Shown here: positions 43,881 through 59,131 of the stretch, in pieces | How positions within the stretch are numbered: the first letter of the stretch is position 1 | Layout: each line of letters starts with the position of its first letter | NCBI GenBank assembly: GCA_963693365.1 | Contig: CAVNZM010000003.1 | Location: 1,984,001 to 2,048,000, forward strand | Reading direction: 5' to 3' | Length of the DNA stretch: 64,000 bases | From: Amoebidium appalachense | Lineage: Eukaryota > Ichthyosporea | Position numbers and translations under genes: made by a program | Notes under the pieces: generated by a model | Database searches by the model: none | What the model was told of the DNA's origin: nothing | Seen by the model: only the letters and a program-made list of their open reading frames with translations

Positions 43881-44070
43881 GGCCTCCTTTTTGCGGACGA
43901 TATTGTTCTTTGTTCCTCAACCGAAGACGTCATGCACCAGATGCTTCGTCAGGTGGATCAATGGTGCACCGAGAATCTCATGACAGTCGGAAATTCGGAA
44001 TTGCAAAGTGTGCTACTTTTTCGAAAAACGCTTCCTTTCGATTGGCCGGTCTTCCTATTCCTGTTCAGAA

Positions 44071-44148
<78 letters not shown>

Positions 44149-45190
44149 ATGACTATTTGGGTATTCCTTTTACTGCACGGATTTCCGCAAGCTCCTCACG
44201 GCACGGATCGCTCGTGGAAGGGTAAGCTTCACATCGTGTCAAATATGTTTCAACGGGAGTCTGCAGCTGTGATCCATCCTGCGAACCTTTTTCTCTACTA
44301 TAAAACTTTTTCACGGCCGATTTTCGAATATGGACTTCCGCTATTAATCATATTGGCCTGCGCCCCACCCCGCGAGGCGGCCGTGGCGCTGAAAGAGTTC
44401 GATGATTTTCAGGGTACTGCACAGCTGCGCACTTTGCTTCGCACTCGGTTTGTGCCTCCCTTAATCAGTATGTTTGGATTGTCGTCTGCTGTTTGTACAT
44501 GTCGTATGGAGGAATTGTCTCTTCGTTTTTGTTTTCATTTCGTTAGGATGCCTGATGGTCACCCTCTTTATGCTTTCTTTCCCCCCCCTCCCTCCATCCC
44601 TCTTCCCCCCCGATTCACCAACGCTACTTCTGAATGTCCTCAGCCTACCCTCTTTCAACCTAATTCTTCCTCTCGCTATCTCACTCCCTCTTTCTTTTCT
44701 CTTCCTGTTTTTCTGCCTTTTCGAGTTATTACCATACGCAGTATAAGTTTCTTTCACGTTCTGATAGAGAAATCAAAGGTAAAACTCAGACGTCGCGGTC
44801 GGCATGTGTAATGTTCCTTAGGCAACACCATACTGATCATTATCGCTTTTTGGGAGCTTTTGGCAGGATACATTTCTCCTGCTGTACGTATGGATACCAC
44901 CCTAGTAGATAAGTCTGTATGGTGCTCTGATGTTGATATTACCTGGGAAGTTGTGCAGTGGCGTTTTAATTCTTGTCTCCATCGCCGCTGGTGCCAACTT
45001 TTGTGCTGAACTTTTTAATCGAAAGCATGTTGATAGGTGTGAGTTTTTATGTCGCGTTTTACCTCTTTCCCTCCGGGTGTCTGCTACACTGGCTGGCAAT
45101 GTGAACACTTTAGACTTTTTGTTGAATTCTGTTAGTCGTCACATTGAGTATTTATATGATTTTCACACAGTGTTCAGGTATCTCAGTATG
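43881..45190 (+). mobile_element. Decayed non-LTR retrotransposon (reverse transcriptase remnant)
   Basis: At 43881 the frame reads GLLFADDIVLCSSTEDVMHQ, then VDQWCTENLMTVG: the F-A-D-D box and following helix of LINE-type reverse transcriptases. After a (TA)n tract the same protein resumes with DYLGIPFTARISAS and then, in another frame, FSRPIFEYGLPLLI and RMEELSLRFCFHFVRMPDGH. Further 3' a fragment LAGNVNTLDFLLNSVSRHIE may be the C-terminal end. Multiple frameshifts and stops show it is dead. A 15-16 bp A run (about 45274-45289) could be its tail. Upstream boundary unknown. Confidence 0.72.
44074..44145. repeat. (TA)n microsatellite within the reverse transcriptase remnant
   Basis: 72 bases of pure TA lie exactly between the RT palm segment and the YLG segment, expanding a site that in RTs is a short variable loop. 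Confidence 0.97.
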
Positions 45191-45199
45191 CACTTGCTC

Positions 45200-46214
45200 C
45201 TGGATAACTCGTGAAGTCTTTTCAGTATGCCATGCATACTTGCAGATCTTTCCGTCGAATGAAACCAGTCAAAAAAAAAAAAAAAACATTTGTAAAGTTC
45301 AAGAGCTATCAGCGCTACTATCAGGGCGGCTTTTCAGCGCATTTTTAAAGCTTATTCTGCTAGAATACAACAGGAAATTTTTTTTGGCCTTTGTGCACGT
45401 ATAGTAGAATATTTACATTCATAATATTGTATACAGGATAACAAGGTACAATACCAGTGACGACGACTGTATTCGTGAAATTTAGACTGGGCGAAATTCA
45501 AAAATCCCAGGCTTCTGAGGAGTCCAGGTTCACATTCCTGAATGCCATGAATCAAAATAAACTCCTCTGATTGGCCGTCCCTGAGTCTCAGGCTTGGAGT
45601 ATTTTATCCCCACATAGCGTCGCTGACTGTTGTTTTTCCGTTTGTTTTTTATGTTTTCTTCTCATAGATTTTGACAGTTTTGAACAGTTTTGAATGGACG
45701 AGCTTCCAAGGAGACGTCAGAGACGTCACCGTTTGATAAGAAAGGACGTTTTGGCTATTGCAAAAATGCGATTTAAATACGCTTTAGCTTTTTTTTGTTT
45801 TGTTTTTAAAGATTTTTATTAAGTTCGCTTCATGACTCAATGTAACGTTTCGGTACTTGAATCAATTGTTTCAAGGAGATATTTCTAAATTACATAGAGG
45901 GTGGTTGGAATTACCCCAGAAGATTCATGTTGAGGCACCGCCAGCATTATAACGCACCCACAGGCCGCTTTCCCGAAACTGTGAAAAACGATAGCGAATA
46001 TGCCTACTACTGCAGTCTGCTTCACCTACCAGAAAGAAACGTATGAATTCTTCTCTTGTTTGTCTTCCTTTTTCTTCGTCTGAGAAAACCGTATACCAGG
46101 CCGATATCACTCTAAACAAGTCAACAATTCGTCAACCACATACAAAGCAAGGGAAGAATACAAGCAAACACCCTAACCTTTTCCGTTTTACAATTGCAAT
46201 CACAAAACATCACC
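45200..46214. other. Non-coding interval
   Basis: AT-rich sequence with a short poly-A. No gene is supported; the 3' 200 bp is likely the 5' UTR/promoter of the gene at 46215. Confidence 0.4.
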
Positions 46215-46616
46215 ATGACGGACGTGTGCAGCGCCACCCCGGCCACCGAAGCCCTCGGGTTTAAAAAGAATAAGGATGTCGATCTTCATGACGAAAAAGA
46301 AGTTACTCTCCCACGGGGGTCCCACGACCACCACGAGAAGAAAAAGGGGGGTCTAAGCGCGGTTTTCGGCTCTCTTTTCAAGGGGGGAAAGAAGGATGCG
46401 GACGGAAAATGCGAGAAGAAGAAGGAGAAACGTGCTGATGATTTTGACAACTGGGGGGACCTATATGATAAGGTGAACGAGTGGAAGGAGGAAGATGAGA
46501 AGAAGCGCTTGGAAGTCAGGGAGCCGAAAACACGTTCACAGTCCGTCACCCCAGCCACCGCTTTCGACCCTGCACTGAGGCAATCTCTGAGAAAGACGAA
46601 TACTGCTTTCAACTAA
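46215..46616 (+). CDS. Small charged protein with one DDFDxWGxLYDKV motif (133 aa)
   Basis: Single exon. The start ATG has a good context (CACCATGAC) and was chosen over the upstream in-frame extension. Lys/Glu/Asp-rich, no signal peptide or membrane segment. Residues about 41-56 (KKGGLSAVFGSLFKGG) may form an amphipathic helix; residues about 75-95 hold DDFDNWGDLYDKVNEWKEED. The minus-strand neighbour (49770-49033) carries two versions of this motif plus a matching basic/FGLKKK region, so they are paralogues. I recognise no named family. Probably cytosolic and partly disordered. Confidence 0.75.
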   Translation: MTDVCSATPATEALGFKKNKDVDLHDEKEVTLPRGSHDHHEKKKGGLSAVFGSLFKGGKKDADGKCEKKKEKRADDFDNWGDLYDKVNEWKEEDEKKRLEVREPKTRSQSVTPATAFDPALRQSLRKTNTAFN

Positions 46617-49032
<2,416 letters not shown>

Positions 49033-49770
49033 TCACGAACGCATTTTCCTTGCAGCAATAGCAGCATTCCTCTTCCCAACGTCCTCCTCCTTCCACTGCT
49101 CGACCTTATCCAACAGGTTACCCCAGTCATCAAACGAGTCATCCCTAACATTCTCCCCCGTGATCTTCCTTTTCACCTCCTTTTCCACCGATTTCTCCGG
49201 AACTACCCCCCCACCAAAGAGCGAAGGGAAAGCGCTCGCACGCCTGGGCTTAGGCTCTTGAACCTCTTTCACCTCGGGGACCCCACTAGCTCTACTTGCC
49301 TTTGCCTCTTCATGGCTCTTCGTCCCCTGTTTCTTCAGTTTTCCTTCAGGGGCCGGGCCCTCGTCCCCTTCCTTCCATTCCTGAACCTTGTCATAAAGCT
49401 CCCCCCAATCGTCAAAGTCATCACCGTCTTTCACCCTGGAACCCTTTCGTGAACTGGGCTTCGAACTGCTTTTCTCCGCCCCATCTTTTTCATCGGGGTG
49501 ACCTTCCTCCTCTCCAATCTTCCCGTGTGCGCTCTGCGTCGCCGAATCCTTACGCTTCTTCTTCAACCCAAACACATCCTTCATGCTGTCCACAATCTCA
49601 TTAAAGTTTAACGCTGAGGTGCGGCGGGACCCTGGCTTTGTGTCAGGAAGGAAATTCTCCCCTGTCTCCGGGTTGGAATGCTCAGGAGGGTCTGCGGCAT
49701 CTCCGGTGTTCAGGCTTTTCTGTTTCTGATAGGTGACAGGGTCGGAGGGGTGGGTGGCTGTACTTGCCAT
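49033..49770 (-). CDS. Charged protein with two DDFDDWG motifs (245 aa)
   Basis: Single exon from ATG (49770) to TGA. Very hydrophilic, with Ser/Lys/Glu-rich spacers, no signal peptide. Motif 1 (DDFDDWGELYDKVQEWKEGD) is near residue 118 and motif 2 (DSFDDWGNLLDKVEQWKEED) near residue 212; both are preceded by Lys/Arg-rich spacers. Residues about 57-72 (FNEIVDSMKDVFGLKKKR) parallel the VFGSLFKGGKK of the neighbour at 46215. Family unknown. The convergent arrangement suggests an inverted duplication followed by motif gain or loss. Confidence 0.8.
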   Translation of the reverse strand: MASTATHPSDPVTYQKQKSLNTGDAADPPEHSNPETGENFLPDTKPGSRRTSALNFNEIVDSMKDVFGLKKKRKDSATQSAHGKIGEEEGHPDEKDGAEKSSSKPSSRKGSRVKDGDDFDDWGELYDKVQEWKEGDEGPAPEGKLKKQGTKSHEEAKASRASGVPEVKEVQEPKPRRASAFPSLFGGGVVPEKSVEKEVKRKITGENVRDDSFDDWGNLLDKVEQWKEEDVGKRNAAIAARKMRS

Positions 49771-50624
49771 CTTACCTAATCAACAAAGGAAAAGAGCTGT
49801 TGTAAATGGTGTGAGTTTGTGTTCCGTCTGTGCGTGTGCGTCTGTCTGTCTATCTGTGTGCGTGTTCGGAGGCTGTCGGCTGTGGTAACATGGGGGGGTG
49901 GTGAGAAGATGAGCTTTTAGAACAACTGGATGTATGTACAAATCTCAGAGCAAGGCTGTAAATGTATGAAACTTGGTACGATTTAGATAGCTGTATAAAT
50001 TGCGTGAAAACGAAACCGTGAAACCTGGTTTCAGCTTCTACTTGTAAGAGTTAAAGTTGTCTTTGACTCTTCACTTATAAAACGATTTTTTTCTCCCGAG
50101 CAGTGCGTGCGTGTGTCTGAGTGTGCCTGTGTGTGTGCCGTGTACACCGTAACGTCACGTCCACTGCAGGAATGTTAACCGTAGGCTTTGATTGGCCGTC
50201 TTTATGGACACAAATGCCTTGAGGGCTAGTTGTACAGAACAGGCAATGATAAACAAATTATTAAATCATGTTAAAACATACTATTTAATTACATGTTATT
50301 TAAAGCCTGTTAAGCGAATCACGATTGAGTGTTATATTTTCCGAGATAAATTGAGCTGCCGTGTTTAGAGCAACCAGTTACCTCGGGAGCGCATTCCGGC
50401 TGGCAGGCCCTTCCGACATTCCGTGAGGCATCTGTCAGGCTGTCACTGAGGCTGTCAAGGCTGTCACCTGTGTGTGTGTGTGCGTGCGCGCTGGCGTCAC
50501 GGCGTGTGTTTGTGTAAATTGTGTTGTCTGTGTGGTCTGTGTGTGTGTGCATGTGTGTTTGCGTGCGTGCGTACGTGTTTGAGTGGGTGCTTGTGTGTGT
50601 GTGTGTGTGTGTCACGGTGCCCTG

Positions 50625-50662
<38 letters not shown>

Positions 50663-50812
50663 TGTGCGTGTGTGTGTGCGTGCGTGTGTGTGTGTGCCGC
50701 AGGGCCTGTGTGTGTGTGTGTATCAATTATGTGTGTGTGTGCCCACGTGCCCTGACTCGGGCTTAGCACAATCACCCCCCCCCTCTCCCCCTTAAAATAA
50801 ATGATTTTTTTT

Positions 50813-50852
<40 letters not shown>

Positions 50853-51423
50853 CCCGTTTCACTCCCGGCGAGGCACTCTTAAATAAATGACGAAAATCAT
50901 ATTATGATAAGTGCAGCAAAAAGCACCATAACCGAAATAAAACACCATGCCAGCGCCACCGATGTGGCAAGAGAAAGCCATCTGAAATACATAGTCCGCC
51001 ATTTGGAAGACTTTTCTGCAGTGCAATAACGTGCTTCACTTGTAAACCTGTGATTTTTCTCACGGCACCTTGCTTCCTTTAAACGTGCTGCAACCCGTCT
51101 CCCCCCCCCCCCCCCCCCCCTCCTCCCCCCTCCCGTTTTGGTCCACCCACCTGTGTGTTTCAAGTAGCGTTAAACATTGTACGGGCATTATTATTCTGAA
51201 TTCACGCGTTGTTAGATCGTCAAGCAGAGTTCTTATTACTCGTTTTGTCTTCTTACACTGTACTAAGTGATATGCTCAAATATAGATACATTTTCCCAAC
51301 CACCACGCACACACAAACACGCGCATTCGAAACACAAGGGCCATGCTGGCTTCAAATTCGAAGTTTCGCCTCTGGTGGAATTCACGGGCAATGGCAGGCT
51401 GCCCCCCCTCTCCTCTCCCCCCT

Positions 51424-51494
<71 letters not shown>

Positions 51495-51830
51495 TCCCCT
51501 CCCTTCCCCCTCCTTCCCACCCCGTCCCCAACATCAGGATTGAACCTCCCAGGATATATATTACTATTTTTTTGTGTACGCGTGTGCCGAATCAACATAT
51601 TCCGGTGTGAAGTAAAAAGTCATACCGTGCATCCCATCCTAAGAAAGGCACCCTTGCTTGTCTAGAATTTAATAAGCCGCCCTGTTTCTTACCGTCCTCC
51701 CTCCCTCGAAATATCCCCCCACATTTTTCTGTCATGCTCCTGCATGTCGTCCGGTTTACAGATTTATATCCGTTGCACACTATGAATCTTTTAATCTTTT
51801 ATTTAACTGCGGAGGAGCGCATTCATACTC

Positions 51831-51863
<33 letters not shown>

Positions 51864-53469
51864 GTCCACAAACACACACACTGCACACACCCCTCCCCCC
51901 CTCCCCCCCTCCCCCCCCCCCCCCCCCCCCCCTCCCCCCGTGACCCCCAACCCCGGCACGTGTACAGACATGTGCACCAACATGGAGAGGACGTCCAAAG
52001 TTCACCCCTGGCCCCTCCCTCAACAACTGTTTCCCTTCACAAGTGTAGTAGGACTTCTCCACGAACTGATCAATAAAAACGGTTGATTGCGCATGGGTAG
52101 TACATTATGCAAAGAAAGTGGAGGGGTGATGGGCTGCAGTGGTGGGCATGTGTGTCACGGAAAGGGGGGGGTTAATATGGGGGTAAGGGGGGGGGGGGGG
52201 GGGGGGGTTTGGGGATGGGGAAGGAGGGGGGAGGCCTCGGAGGAAGGGGGGCTTTCACACCCAGTCACCCACACACATGCACGACACTTCAGCCATCGAA
52301 AACCAATTTTTGGAGCCCCTGCATCTTGCATAAACCACGTAAGGCTGTGTGCTCGAACACTGAGGGTACTTTGGAGAGAAGAGGGTGGGTGGGTGGGTGG
52401 GTGCATGGAGTGGGGGGGGGGAGGGGGGGGGGGGGGGGGGGGAGGGCAGCACTTGTGGCTGTAGGAAGCCCCCCCTCCCCCTCCCCCCCCTTCCCCCCCT
52501 TCCCCTCCCTCTCGGCGATCGAAACTGTGTTTTGGTAATGGCTTTTCATAGGAAACCTTATCATATAGGAAGCCCTTATTAGTGATACAAGGTTCTGTTC
52601 CTATTCCATTAGCATCAGCTCCCTGCATGTTTTGATTCGAAAAATATAAAGAAAAAAAAAAGTACTACTAATGATTTATTTTGCCTTTGCGGTTTTTCTA
52701 TGTTCATAACGGTTTACTAGATTCATAACCGATAATAAAATCGATGAAAGAAACCCAGTGCCCCTCGTGTGCGTGCATGGCTTATAACGTGGTGCATTTT
52801 CCAGTATGGTTAAGCACTAAACAAGAAGTGTTCACATGCGCCCCCAAAGAATTAAGCCGCAAATTTCAGGATATATATGCACCATCCGTCAAGGCCACAC
52901 TCTCAAGCATACATCCCTCCCTCCTCTTTCCCCCCCTCCCCTCCCCCCCCTTGCCCTTCCCCCCTTTTCCCCTACCCCACATCCCCGTCTCCCTCCCCCC
53001 CTCCCCCTCCCCCCCACACACACACCAAAAAAATAAAAGAAAGAAAAAAAAAAAAGAAAAAAAAAAGAAAAGAAAAGCCAACCAACCAAACACTCGCTGT
53101 CAATGTCTATGTAGAATCTCCACCCCACACCCTGCTGTCAGGAACCACCTTCCTCTCCCCCCTCCCCCTCCCCTTCCCCCTCCTCCTCCTCCTCTCCCCC
53201 CCCCCTCCCTCCTCCCCCCGCCTCCCCTGTCCCCATAAACCCGACATTGGAAGTCGCATACGGGAAACTCCGAGGCATTTTTCGAATCTGGCTGGGATTA
53301 GAGAGAGGGGGGGTTGGGGGAGGGCGGGGAGGGGGGGGGGAAGAAGGGAGAGAGATAGAGAGAGGGAGGGAAGGAGGGAGAGAGGGAGGGAAGAGGAGGA
53401 GGAGGGGGGGTGGGAGCTCTAAAATAGAGAAGGACTCAGTGAGAGGGGGAAAATGTGCACGCGCCGCGT

Positions 53470-53473
<4 letters not shown>

Positions 53474-53543
<70 letters not shown>

Positions 53544-53549
53544 ATGTGT

Positions 53550-53615
<66 letters not shown>

Positions 53616-53700
53616 GTGTGTGTGTGTGTGTGTATTTGCATGTGTGTGTATGCGTATGTGTGTGTGTGCGTGTGTGTATGTGTTTATGTGTGGGTGTGTG
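53474..53700. repeat. (GT)n microsatellite, interrupted
   Basis: Two long GT blocks separated by TACATGTGTCAT. Confidence 0.97.
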
Positions 53701-54660
53701 TATGGCATGTATATGCAACTTGAGGCTATGACACAATATAGTATTGATACCACATGCGATACCGTTGAACAGCATAGTATACGGCAACTTTACGATAACT
53801 TTATATTTCCTGCCAGTTGTTTGCGATGTACGGTGACCTGGCGCGCACACTGTGAAAGCAAACTCCCCAATCCGCGGGCCCCTTTTCCTTGAGCAAAAAT
53901 CGTCACGATGAGGACAATCATTACATGCAACTGGCATTGTTTTGTGGATGTTCCTGATTGTTCTCTGTGCAGAAGTTTCGTCCATCAGGTGAGAATCAGT
54001 TGAATGTCAGCTATATATGTTGACTAAGTTCTTGAAGCCAGTCTGGAGACTCTGGAATGTCTGGCTGGCAGTGGCTGCCACCTCCATCTTGCAAGCAAAC
54101 ATATTTGCTTCGGATTCGTCCAAAAGGTAAACAAAACATTTATGGCCGTTTAAACCCAGCCAATAGGAACATGATTTGTGCAGACGACATCGTGTACACG
54201 CTGATGCAATCGGCTGGACTCAGATATATGCGAACCGAGAAGAAAAACAGGATCCTGAAAACATTTTCAATATGTATTCTTCAAGTTGATGATCACAGGC
54301 TACTGTAGCTGCAGCTGAAAGCCAATGCATTGGAAGGAGATTAACATATCTCCATATCTTTTTGCAAAAGAGATAACTTGCAATTGGCCTGCTATGGTTT
54401 CATCTCGTAGAGAGGTTATCTGCATATGCATGTGCACGTGTACAGGCTGGACGACGTGCCGGCTGCCGGACATGTCAGCTTTCCCGGCCCACGTGCTGAC
54501 TTAGTGATGGCATGCCCTCGCGGGTTCACTTTGTTAATTGTCCGACGGTAGGCTAGACTCGAGGCCGCAGATAGCATTACATGGTTCAGTCGAAATAAGA
54601 AACTCGAAGGAACAGAAGAAAACAATACGTAGGGCTGGAGAGAAGGGGAAGAAAGGCTCC

Positions 54661-54663
<3 letters not shown>

Positions 54664-54707
<44 letters not shown>

Positions 54708-54723
54708 GGGGGGGGGGGGGGGG
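54664..54723. repeat. Poly-G tract (about 58 bases)
   Basis: Pure G with one A at 54707. Confidence 0.97.
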
Positions 54724-55350
54724 TGCACGCGGTGCAGGCGGACTAGTGCACGGCGCGCACATCTACATGTACATGTATACGCACGTGTGATGTCGACGTC
54801 GATATCCACCGTACATGTACGTGGATATTTTCGACGCTGTATGCGCGTGTGTGTATGTACTTACTTACGTATTTATGCACGCGTGTGTGCATGTGTGTGT
54901 TGATACAATATGTGTATATGTATATATGTATGTGCGTGTGGCACTGTGTCAGTCTGTGTGCTCGTTATGCACCCGCGTACGTGCGTGTGCGTTGACCGCA
55001 CGCGCAGCATCATTGCAAGTACCTACTACAAAACTGGAAGTAAACAGAAGTTTTATCGCTAGCCAATCGGACTATTTCATGATTCCTATTGGCGCGTCAC
55101 TGATAAGCCGGGAAAACGTAAAGCTTTCTGAAAAAACTTTGCAGACCGGGCGAAAAAGGAAATGGACACACAAGAAAAGAAAAAGAAAAGAGGAAATTAG
55201 CTAGCTACTACCTTCACTAGTGAAACGCTGAAGAAAAACTGCCGAAGTTTTACATATGACGCAACTTATGCAGCCTGGTTTAGCTTGCGTGCGGTACCGT
55301 CCGGCGTTCTAATGACGTCATAAACTTTTTAAATAAACTGGCCCCCGTCC

Positions 55351-55358
55351 ATATAAAA
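55351..55358 (+). promoter_or_regulatory. TATA box of the gene at 55540
   Basis: ATATAAAA, 189 bp before the ATG and followed by AC-rich, ATG-free leader sequence. Initiation about 30 bp downstream (near 55385) is expected. CCAAT and ATTGG motifs lie at about 55060-55095. Confidence 0.6.
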
Positions 55359-55539
55359 ACCCCACCATCTCACAGATACCACCACAAAAAACCAAAACAG
55401 CCACCGTGTAGGCTCTCCCCTACTGTAACAGCCCTACAACACACAAGTCTTATCACCCTGCAACTGCGCAAGAAGAGAAGAAAACCTTCACACTCTTCCC
55501 TTCTCAAGTTAACGTTCACATTGTGAGCAGGGCCGGAAA

Positions 55540-55844
55540 ATGAATCCCCTGTGGTGCATCGTTGCTCTTCTGGCCACGTCTATGGCCGCGTCTACCACAT
55601 CCGGAAACGGGGCAGGGAAAGTTAAGAAACCTCCCGTGCCTGACAACCTTGACGCAAATGGGTTTGGTTGCGAAAACAACAGCACCGGGGTAGGAGAGAA
55701 CATGGAGCTGATTGACAGGACGTCCGGATATGTAAGTGATATGTTCCCTTGGTTTACCGCTGAATTCGCATGCTATTAATTTATGTACTCCAGATGCTAT
55801 CTATATATGATCTCGGGGACGCACGAACGGGTGTTACCATGTCA

Positions 55845-55900
<56 letters not shown>

Positions 55901-56107
55901 ACCGAGGAGGACCGAAAACCACGGCTCCCCGTGGCATGCGCATATAGCCACCAATATCGCTTGCAGTTCTGAATTAAATGCTAATCACTCCCCCCCCCCC
56001 CCCCTCCCCCCTCCCCCTCCCCATCCCCCCTGTCCCTTTCACCCGCGGCTCGCGGTCTGCCCGCCCTTCCCACGACCCCTCTCCCCCCACTTTCCTTGAA
56101 AAACCAT

Positions 56108-56161
<54 letters not shown>

Positions 56162-56721
56162 AACACACAAACACACAAACACACACACACGCACACACAC
56201 ACCTTCCCTCCCCTCCCGCCCCCACACAGGTGTACATCTGCAGGAACTGCTCGGTTGACGAATACAACCAAAACCTTGCAAAAATCCCCCCCTGGCAGAA
56301 GAAAAATGGGCCAAAGACCCGCATGGCTGACGAATTTACCATCTGCCACTCCCCCGGCTTCCCGGGCTTCGTTTACGCCCAATTTTACGGCCTGAACTGG
56401 ACGTACGGTGCACGGATCGTCACGCCGGACCAAGATAACACGCAGATCGGAGATTCGAAGTACAATCTCAACCAGGTTTGGAGGGACACGTACTACACAT
56501 ACTATGCAGGAAAGAAGACTTATCAGTTGATTGACGATTTGGGCCGCAAATACGTCATGCAGACGTCGACAAATCTCACGGAGGCAGGGAAGAATCTCCC
56601 TAAAAAGTGGAAATTTGAGGAGGTGACGCTGAAGGAGAAACTGGTTGTGCACTCGGAGAGCAATATTGCTATGGTTGTTACGGATGAGTATGGTAACGCG
56701 TACCAGCGCTATAAGTCGTAG
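55540..56721 (+). CDS. Secreted protein of unknown family (227 aa, two exons)
   Basis: Exon 1 55540-55731 (donor GTAAGT) and exon 2 56230-56721 (acceptor CACACAG), phase 0. Signal peptide MNPLWCIVALLATSMAAST, then a short Gly/Lys/Pro segment, four Cys in the first half (GFGCENN, YICRNCS, TICHSPG) and possible N-glycosylation sites. The second half (YQLIDDLGRKYVMQTSTNLT, LPKKWKFEEVTLKEKLVVH, VTDEYGNAYQRYK) reads like a compact beta-rich domain in which an Asp-x-x-Gly-x-x-Tyr element occurs twice. I do not recognise the family. The intron carries a 52-base poly-T and a (CA)n tract. It lies 5.4 kb upstream of the deacetylase gene on the same strand, so a role in the same surface-polysaccharide system is possible but unproven. 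Confidence 0.78.
55847..55898. repeat. Poly-T tract of 52 bases
   Basis: Pure T in the intron of the secreted-protein gene. It could be the reverse-strand tail of a retroposed copy or simple homopolymer growth. Confidence 0.97.
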
Positions 56722-58031
56722 AATTGTCTTTTTTTCTTTTTCCTTTTCTTTTTTTTTTTTTTTTTTTTTTTTTTTTGGGTGGGGGGGGGGGGGGGGGGGG
56801 GGAGGGGGGGAGTGTACATCATAGCACAAAGGGTTTCCCTCCATTTTACATAGTCACCAATAGATGAGGTACAATGTGGGTTATTGGACTAGCTTATAAT
56901 CAAAGTGGTGGGCCTAGTAGTATTTTATATATATATACGATTTATTAGAAAGTTTTGTAAATAGTCACAAGTGTTTCCTAGAGGTCCATTATATCTGTAA
57001 ATTCTGTGCGAGCATTTACATTTTATGAGCTCTGGGGGGAGAAGGGGAGGGAGGGGGGAGGGGGGGGGGGGGGGAGTAGCGGGGTTTAATGATAAGTGAA
57101 ACCTCACCAATATATAAACTCACCCCATCGGTATACTACTCATAGTGCATGCCAAGCTTGGTAGTCAGGCTTCTGTCCTGCTTGTTAGTATTCGTTGAAT
57201 AAATGACAAAGTATTCGAATGTCCTGCCACGTGCGACTGTGGCCTCAGTCGCCGCATGAACAAGTCACACTCTGGCGAGTAGACTACTCTGTTTTTCAAG
57301 TTTGCGTTGGCGCTTGATCAGCCGCCTCAAAGGGAAAGTTGTTGTCGGCCTTGAAAAATAAGCCTTCTCCAAAGGTAGCAGACGAATGTCTGAGGGTTAT
57401 GTGGAACGATTCCTCCTGTTTCATATGCACTACCACCATTCGGTGAGAGCCCCCCCTCCTCCCTCCCCATCTCTCTTTCCCCTATTGTGCCAAACTAGCA
57501 CACCGTGCCACACACACACACACACACACACACACAGCACGCTCACATCACGGCATTGCACACACACATACATACACAAACACACACAACACGGAAAAAC
57601 GGACCCGATAACCATGCCCACATACATACATGCACACACACATATGCATGCACACATGCGTACCCCCCCCCCCCCCCCCCCCCCCCCCTCCCCCCCCCCT
57701 CCCCCCGCGCCCCCCCTTCAAATGGCACAGATACTTACCCACGTGCACACTAACATCCTGCTCACCGTGACTGTTAACTTAATAGAATCGCAGCAGCTTT
57801 GGCCCTCCGAACGGCCATACGTTTCCTACTCAACCTATAACGTACCTACACACAATCGAAAGAAAGTGAGCGATTGAAAATGGATCAGGGCCGATTTATC
57901 TACCCTGTGGCTAATAAACTTTAAAACTTAAAACTTTTAAAGTTTAAAGTTTAAACTCGAAGCATGCCGTGGATCGCCGGACATCTCTTTGTACTCTTGC
58001 ATTCACAGCCTTTTGCATTTTTTTCTTTTTC

Positions 58032-58096
<65 letters not shown>

Positions 58097-58700
58097 GAAG
58101 GGGGGGGGAGGGGAGAGAAAGCCGGGGAAGAGGGGGGGGAGGGGGGGGGGGGGAGGGGAGGGGGCAAACAACAAGGGAGAGGGGGTGGTGGGGGAGGGGG
58201 AAAGGGGAAAGGGGGAAAGGGGTTGGGGTTGGGGGGGGGGGGGGAGGGGGAGGGCTTGAAGCAAAATAACAACACGAAGCCTCGAATCAATGAAGCAACC
58301 AATTCCAAGTAAAAAGAATAGCCGTGGAGCACTTTTATGATGCCATATGTTGAGTTACTGCTAGGGTAGTGACGATGCAGAAGGACGAGAGGAGGGGGGA
58401 GGGCCGGGGGGAGGAGGAGGGGGGGGGGGAGAGGGGAGGGGGGATGCGGGGGAGGGCGAGGGGAAGGGGAGGGTAAAAGGGAATGGGGATGGGTTTGGGC
58501 AAAAGAAATATTGTCGTGGGAAGAACTGTGGGCGACGGAGGGGTTTAGGCGTTTTAGGAGAAGAAGGTGAAACGTTAAGTGGGGGAGGGGGAGGGGCCGG
58601 GAGGTGGGGCCGGGGGGGGAGAGGGGGAGGGGGGAGGGGAGAGAGAAGGAGAGAAAGAAAGCAGGATTTGGGGTATTGTTTTTTTTTTGTTTTTTGTTTT

Positions 58701-58731
<31 letters not shown>

Positions 58732-58840
58732 GATGGGGATCCATAAGGCTGCCATAGTTTGATGAAACAGTGAATGCATATAAAAACCCGTATAATTGTG
58801 ATTGTCGTAACGGTTGTCCCAGCCCCGCCAGGATAGCCTG

Positions 58841-58871
58841 TTTTATTATTATTATTAGTATTATTACTAAG

Positions 58872-58947
<76 letters not shown>

Positions 58948-58990
58948 GTAGTAGTATTAGTATTATTATTATTATTGTTATTATTATTCT
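58841..58990. repeat. (ATT)n trinucleotide repeat
   Basis: About 150 bp of ATT repeats with a few AGT interruptions. Confidence 0.97.
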
Positions 58991-59036
58991 ATTAATATTT
59001 TTTTTTTTGGGGGGGGGGGGGGGGGGGATTTTTTTT

Positions 59037-59131
<95 letters not shown>

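Larger units (their letters stand above)
49771..55350. other. Long repeat-rich interval without a supported gene
   Basis: Contains GT repeats 50470-50755, poly-T (about 50817-50850), poly-C 51421-51492 and 51835-51860, poly-G tracts near 52190 and 52428, GT repeats 53474-53700 and poly-G 54664-54722. Short open frames (for example 51163-50897 minus with a hydrophobic end, or 54057-54308 plus) lack splice or homology support. Confidence 0.6.

Noticed and set aside
50897-51163. Minus-strand frame with a hydrophobic C-terminal segment
   Set aside because: The hydrophobic stretch is isolated, the N-terminal half is a poly-G translation, and no splice-consistent continuation is seen.
54057-54308. 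Frame containing ICADDIVY, resembling a reverse transcriptase A-D-D box
   Set aside because: Only a few residues match and the surroundings (SAGLRYMRTEKKN) do not follow the RT pattern; likely chance, though a tiny RT fragment cannot be excluded.
57719-57877. Short plus-strand frame MAQILTHVHTNILLTVTVNL...
   Set aside because: No start context, splice partner or homology; neighbouring sequence is a CA and poly-C repeat.
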